Positions 6,208-10,020 of a stretch of 10,020 nt of DNA are shown one piece after another. The stretch comes from Kiritimatiellia bacterium (GTDB lineage Bacteria; Verrucomicrobiota; Kiritimatiellia; RFP12; UBA3636). The DNA lies in contig JAFUXX010000193.1 in NCBI GenBank assembly GCA_017476965.1, positions 1 to 10,020 on the forward strand, read 5' to 3'. Within the stretch, counting starts at the first letter, position 1; each line of letters opens with the position of its first letter. Below the pieces are notes generated by a model. It saw nothing but the letters and a program-made list of their open reading frames with translations. It had not been told where the DNA came from and did no database searches. Position numbers and translations under genes: made by a program.

Positions 6208-7622
6208 CATTTCCCCTTGCCTGCCTGGCCGTGTTAACAGCGGTTTTTGCATCGGGCGCTCCCGCGCCCGCAGTCCTCCGCGTCGCCCCGCCGGTTCCGG
6301 CATGCGACTGGGACACGGGCGCGATGCGCACGTTCACCAACGCCACGGAGCTCATCCAGGGCGCAATCGACGAAGCCTTCCGCGCGGGCGGCGGGACGGT
6401 CAGCGTCGCGCCGGGCCTGTATTCGATTCGCGGGATCCGCCTGCGCGGCGGCGTCACGCTCCATCTGGAAGCGGGCGCCGTCCTGACGGCAAGCCGCGAT
6501 TCCTCCGATTTCAACGTCCTGGACCACGACCCGCTCGAACCAGTCGATCCCGCCGCCGGAGCCGACGACAAGGAGGCGCTTTGGCGGCGCAGCCGCGCCG
6601 TGATACGCCTCCACCGCGCGGACGGTGCCGCGATCGTCGGCGAACCAGGAGCCGTCATAGACGGCTGCAACGGCTTCGACCCCGAAGGCGAGGAGGGCTA
6701 TCGGGGAGTCCACGCGATCCATGCGAGCGACAGCGCGAACCTCGTATTCCGGGGCTTCACGGTGCGGCACGCCGGCAACTACGCCATGCGCATCACGCGC
6801 TGCCGGGACCTGGCCGTGGAGAACGTCACGGCGCTGGCGGGCCACGACGGCGTCCACCTCCGCGCATGCCGCCGCGCAAGGGTCGAGAACTGCGTGCTGC
6901 ACACCGGCGACGACTGCGTGGCCGGCTACGGCAACGAGGACATCGTCGTGCGGGGCTGCGACCTTTCGAGCGCGTGCAGCGCGCTTCGCCTCGGCGGATG
7001 CGGCATTCTCGTGGAGAAATGCCACGCGCACGGCCCTTGCGAATACGTCTTCCGCGGCTCCCTCACGCCGCAGGCGAAGCGCGACGGGCTGTGGGATCCC
7101 GCCGTCGTGCCCGGGCGGCATTCCATGGCAACCTTCTTCCTGTACTACTCCGACACCGGAATCCCGGTTTCGCACGTCCCGGGCGAGATCGTACTGCGCG
7201 ACTGCAAGGTTGAGAACGCCGCGCGTCTCGTGCGCTACAACCAAGGCGGCGAGCGGTGGCAGCGCGGCAGGCCGCTTTCGAGCCTCACTCTGGAGCGCGT
7301 CGAAGCGGGCGGCCTCACGCTTCCCGTGGCCCTCAATGGCGGAATAGGCGAAAACAAGGGCGAATGGCCGCTGGACTTCGCGATGCGCGACTGCTCGCTC
7401 TCCTTCGCGCGGACGCCGGACGAGGTGTTCTCCACCGCAAACGTGCGGTCGATGGCGCTGGATGGCGTGTCGGTAAAGTGCGAACCGCCAGCAGCAATCC
7501 CCCTTATTCGCTCTTGGGACGGCTCCGTCCCGGAGCTTTCCCTGCAAAACGTGACCGGCGCATCGCCGGAACCCGCATTCGGCGAAGGCCCGTATTCCTG
7601 CCCGATGCGCGGCAACCCCTGA
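6204..7622 (+). CDS. Exported GH28-like right-handed beta-helix protein (polygalacturonase superfamily)
   Basis: The product has 472 residues and a likely Sec signal peptide (MTFPLACLAVLTAVFASGAPA, cleavage near 18-22), so it acts in the periplasm or outside the cell. Residues about 45-95 (ATELIQGAIDEAFRAGGGTV, then GLYSIRGIRLRGGVTLHLEAGAVL) match the opening of GH28-type pectinase helices. The helix rungs follow, with the active-site-like segments GHDGVHL (D215) and HTGDDCVAGYG (D236, D237). In GH28 enzymes the corresponding motifs are NTDG and GDD. The later GHG and RIK motifs are not evident; SSACSALRLGG stands where they might be. The acidic set suggests a glycosidase on a galacturonan or rhamnogalacturonan-type chain, but the substrate is uncertain and a distant family is possible. 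The start overlaps the vapC stop (ATGA) with no clear ribosome site of its own. It is kept because any later start would remove the signal peptide. The lipoprotein glycosidase follows after 17 bases. Confidence 0.8.
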   Translation: MTFPLACLAVLTAVFASGAPAPAVLRVAPPVPACDWDTGAMRTFTNATELIQGAIDEAFRAGGGTVSVAPGLYSIRGIRLRGGVTLHLEAGAVLTASRDSSDFNVLDHDPLEPVDPAAGADDKEALWRRSRAVIRLHRADGAAIVGEPGAVIDGCNGFDPEGEEGYRGVHAIHASDSANLVFRGFTVRHAGNYAMRITRCRDLAVENVTALAGHDGVHLRACRRARVENCVLHTGDDCVAGYGNEDIVVRGCDLSSACSALRLGGCGILVEKCHAHGPCEYVFRGSLTPQAKRDGLWDPAVVPGRHSMATFFLYYSDTGIPVSHVPGEIVLRDCKVENAARLVRYNQGGERWQRGRPLSSLTLERVEAGGLTLPVALNGGIGENKGEWPLDFAMRDCSLSFARTPDEVFSTANVRSMALDGVSVKCEPPAAIPLIRSWDGSVPELSLQNVTGASPEPAFGEGPYSCPMRGNP

Positions 7623-7639
7623 CCACAAGGCAACCCATT

Positions 7640-10020
7640 ATGAAGACACAATTCCTAGCCATAGCGGCCGCAATCGCAGCCGGATGCAGCCAAACGACCA
7701 TCGACGTGGCGACGACGCCCGCGCCGACGCTTCACGATTCCGCGCCCAATGTGGCGCCGACGCCCGCGCCGTCGCAATTCGCCCCGGAGGGCGAGAACGT
7801 CACCGAGGCGCATCCGCTCTCGGTGAGCGTCACGCAGAAGGGCGGGCTGTCCTTCCCCGGCGGCGACATCGACATCGCCGCATACCGCCCCGGGTGGACC
7901 GGCATACCGATCAAGGTCGATTGGCAAAGCGCCGAAACCGGCGAGCGCTCCTTCGAGATCCGCGAAACCGACGGTACGACGCTCTTTCGCGGCCGCGGCG
8001 CGTGGTCCGAAGCCGCCGGCGGGACGCTCGAAGGCGTGATCGAAATCGAATGCCTGGCGGAGACGCCGATGCAGTGCCTCGCCGTCGCCGCCTCCGTTCC
8101 CGAGGAGCCTCCGTTCGGCCTGGGTGACGGCTCTTCCGCCGCCTACGACCTCCCGGCGCAGGACGGGCGCCGCATCCACGTGGAATTCCCGGAGCCGGTC
8201 GCCTACCACTCGCAGGATTCGCGTCCGTGGGGCGGGCAATGGTCGGTCCGTTTCGGCGAAGCCATCAACCTGCGCACCTTCGCCCCCGGAGACCGCCTCG
8301 TATGGAAGATGCGGGTCTCGTCGCCCGACGGCATCGCGCTCGCTTCGTCTAAGCCCGTCTCAGTCGCGCGCGGCGACGAATGGATCCCGCTCGAATACCG
8401 CAAGGATCCCGTTCCCGGCAGCGCCCTCGACTTCTCCGGCATGGGCTTCCAGGACGCCCCCGCCGGCAAGTACGGCTGGCTCCGCGCCGTCGGCGGCCAG
8501 TTCGAGTTCGAAGGGCTTCCCGGTGTCGCGCAGCGCTTCTACGGGGTCAACCTCTGCTTCTCTGCAAACTACCCCGACCATGAGATGGCGGACCGCATCG
8601 TGGACCGCTTCGCGATGTGCGGCTACAACTCGATCCGCGTCCACCACCACGACGGGATGTGGGCGAAAGACGAAAACGGCGCCCGCGACAAACTCGACTA
8701 TCTGCTGGCGAAGTGCTTCGAGCGCGGCATCTACGTCACGACCGACCTCTACGTGTCGCGCCCCGTCACGTGGCGCGAAATCGGGATCGACCGCGACGGC
8801 AACATGGAAAAGCAGCTCTACAAGACGCACATCGGGCTCCACGACGGCGCGTTCTCCAACTGGTGCGACAACGCCCGCGCCTTCCTCGAACACGTGAACC
8901 CCTACACCGGCCGCGCCATGAAGGACGAGCCGGGAATCCCGCTGATCTCGCTCGTCAACGAGGGCAAGCTCCACATGGCCTGGGCGCGCGCCGGCAAGGC
9001 GAAAGACCCCGTGGTCCGCGCCGCCTGGAAGCGCTTCTGCGACGAACGCGGCGTCCCGCCCGGAGAGTTCGACCCCGAACCGCCGCCCCCCGGCTCGAAC
9101 GACTACGCCGACCCGCACCACCAGTTCGACGAATGGGTGAACCGGCGCGTCTGGGAGCGCGGCTCCGCCTTCGTGCGCTCGCTCGGCTGCCGCGCGCTGC
9201 TCACCAACGACAACAACGGCCGCTGGCACGGCGAAGGCGAGGGCCTCACGCCGCTCTACGACTACGTGGACTCGCATTTCTACGTTGACCACCCAGCCTT
9301 CCTTGAGCAGCAGTGGAAACTTCCCTCGCGCTGCTCCAACGCCAACCCCATCCGCAACGAGCTTCCGGCGATTCTGCACCGCGGCTACGCCAAGGATTCC
9401 GCAAAGCCCTACGCCATAACCGAATGGAACTTCTCCGGCCCGGGAAGCTACCGCGCGATGGGCGGCATCCTCACGGGCGCGCTCGCCTCCGAGCAGGACT
9501 GGGACGGCCTCTGGCGCTTCGCCTACTCGCACAACAGGGACAACTTCGCCGACGGCATCGGCGGCCCCGGCTACTTCGACTGCGTCACCGACCCCCTCAT
9601 AGCCGCCAGCGACCGCGCGAGCGTGTGCCTGTTTTTGGGCGCGAGGGATGCGCAGGCCCCAGGCAGCGGCCGCCCCGCGCTGGTGCTGGACAAAGACAAT
9701 GGCACGATGGTGCTCGACACGCCCCAAGTCTGCGGCGGCTTCGCCGAACAGGGCACCATAGACGCTGGCCCGCTCTCCTTCACGATCCGAGGCGGCACCG
9801 CCGCCCCGGCAGAAGCGAAAACCGCAGGAAAAGACAGGGAAGAAGAGGCTACGGGCAGCGATGTTTTCGCTTCTGGTGGCGGCGCGGCGCGCCGTCACGT
9901 CCCTGCGGCGCGCCGTCACAAAGATGTCCCAGCCACGCTGTGGGTCACGGCCCTCGACGGCAAGCCGGTTCCAGCCTCTTCGCGGCTGCTGCTCGTGCAC
10001 CTCACCGACGTGCAGGGCGA
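7640..10020 (+). CDS. Lipoprotein with clan GH-A (GH5/GH2-like) glycosidase domain, 3' end outside the window
   Basis: The frame stays open for at least 793 residues and runs past the right edge. MKTQFLAIAAAIAAGC ends in a lipobox-like AAGC, so C16 would be lipidated and the enzyme membrane-anchored. Residues 17-48 are a Pro/Thr-rich linker with a repeated TPAP unit (14-base DNA repeat at 7713-7726 and 7758-7771). Residues about 55-295 appear to be beta-sandwich domains. A TIM barrel runs from about 298 (RFYGVNLCFS) to 660, with NSIRVHHHDGMW (R333, H335-H337), LISLVNEGKL (putative acid/base E441), YVDSHFYVDHP, and ITEWNFSGPG (putative nucleophile E595). The Asn-Glu after strand 4 and Glu after strand 7 define clan GH-A retaining glycosidases. 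The exact family and substrate are not recognisable. A beta domain follows, interrupted at about 720-763 by a repeat-rich insert. The ATG lies 17 bases after the GH28-like stop with a weak AAGG site, so it probably belongs to the same operon. Confidence 0.87.
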   Translation, partial: MKTQFLAIAAAIAAGCSQTTIDVATTPAPTLHDSAPNVAPTPAPSQFAPEGENVTEAHPLSVSVTQKGGLSFPGGDIDIAAYRPGWTGIPIKVDWQSAETGERSFEIRETDGTTLFRGRGAWSEAAGGTLEGVIEIECLAETPMQCLAVAASVPEEPPFGLGDGSSAAYDLPAQDGRRIHVEFPEPVAYHSQDSRPWGGQWSVRFGEAINLRTFAPGDRLVWKMRVSSPDGIALASSKPVSVARGDEWIPLEYRKDPVPGSALDFSGMGFQDAPAGKYGWLRAVGGQFEFEGLPGVAQRFYGVNLCFSANYPDHEMADRIVDRFAMCGYNSIRVHHHDGMWAKDENGARDKLDYLLAKCFERGIYVTTDLYVSRPVTWREIGIDRDGNMEKQLYKTHIGLHDGAFSNWCDNARAFLEHVNPYTGRAMKDEPGIPLISLVNEGKLHMAWARAGKAKDPVVRAAWKRFCDERGVPPGEFDPEPPPPGSNDYADPHHQFDEWVNRRVWERGSAFVRSLGCRALLTNDNNGRWHGEGEGLTPLYDYVDSHFYVDHPAFLEQQWKLPSRCSNANPIRNELPAILHRGYAKDSAKPYAITEWNFSGPGSYRAMGGILTGALASEQDWDGLWRFAYSHNRDNFADGIGGPGYFDCVTDPLIAASDRASVCLFLGARDAQAPGSGRPALVLDKDNGTMVLDTPQVCGGFAEQGTIDAGPLSFTIRGGTAAPAEAKTAGKDREEEATGSDVFASGGGAARRHVPAARRHKDVPATLWVTALDGKPVPASSRLLLVHLTDVQG
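9810..9919. repeat. Repeat-rich in-frame insert: 13-bp inverted repeat plus two 15-bp direct repeats
   Basis: CAGAAGCGAAAAC (9810-9822) and its exact reverse complement GTTTTCGCTTCTG (9863-9875) flank 40 bases. Just after, GCGGCGCGCCGTCAC occurs at 9884-9898 and 9905-9919 with a 21-base (seven-codon) period; each copy includes the palindrome CGGCGCGCCG. The frame stays open, encoding a charged low-complexity stretch with AARRHVPAARRH between apparent beta strands (SFTIRGG before, ATLWVTALDG after). This suggests a palindromic element inserted in coding DNA; its origin is inference. Confidence 0.6.

Noticed and set aside
8360..10000. 546-residue open frame on the minus strand opposite the glycosidase
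   Set aside because: Same low-information composition; the plus frame has a lipobox and the catalytic GH-A motifs.

Overview
The window is GC-rich bacterial DNA with six genes: one regulator on the minus strand at the left edge, and five genes on the plus strand. The organism is probably a Gram-negative, polysaccharide-degrading member of the PVC group. Gut-type Kiritimatiellota, Lentisphaerota or Verrucomicrobiota are my best guess. The reasons are the XylR-like sensor/AraC fusion regulator, the giant exported beta-helix protein with 'YADxxNGSD...PFKTL' modules, an exported GH28-like protein, a lipoprotein glycosidase, and high GC with few strong Shine-Dalgarno sites. The taxonomic call is inference only.

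Left part (1-1414): a LacI/XylR-type sensor fused to an AraC DNA-binding domain (37-1236, minus) is divergent from a 1,312-residue secreted beta-helix protein (1415-5353). The 178-bp gap holds two back-to-back promoters whose -35 boxes are only 8 bp apart. It also has an inverted repeat inside the regulator's own promoter, and a 12-bp direct repeat with 22-bp spacing over the beta-helix promoter. This looks like a compact autoregulated switch.

Middle (1415-5569): the beta-helix protein has a signal peptide, three tandem modules each starting with the same motif, and a beta-rich tail with no recognised anchor. A run of nine G residues lies exactly at the junction of modules 2 and 3. After the gene comes a 103-bp nested palindromic element: perfect 15-bp outer arms around a perfect 12-bp hairpin. 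A good promoter for the next operon follows.

Right part (5497-10020): a FitA/VapB-type antitoxin and a VapC PIN toxin overlap by ATGA. The toxin stop in turn overlaps the start of an exported GH28-like beta-helix protein by ATGA. This is followed after 17 bases by a lipoprotein with a clan GH-A glycosidase domain, which runs off the window's right edge. If transcribed as the layout suggests, a toxin-antitoxin pair leads a glycan-degradation operon. The last gene carries an in-frame, repeat-rich insertion in its C-terminal domain that looks like a palindromic element within coding sequence.

No tRNA, rRNA, CRISPR array, insertion sequence or transposase was seen. No stretch of more than 300 bases is without a gene.
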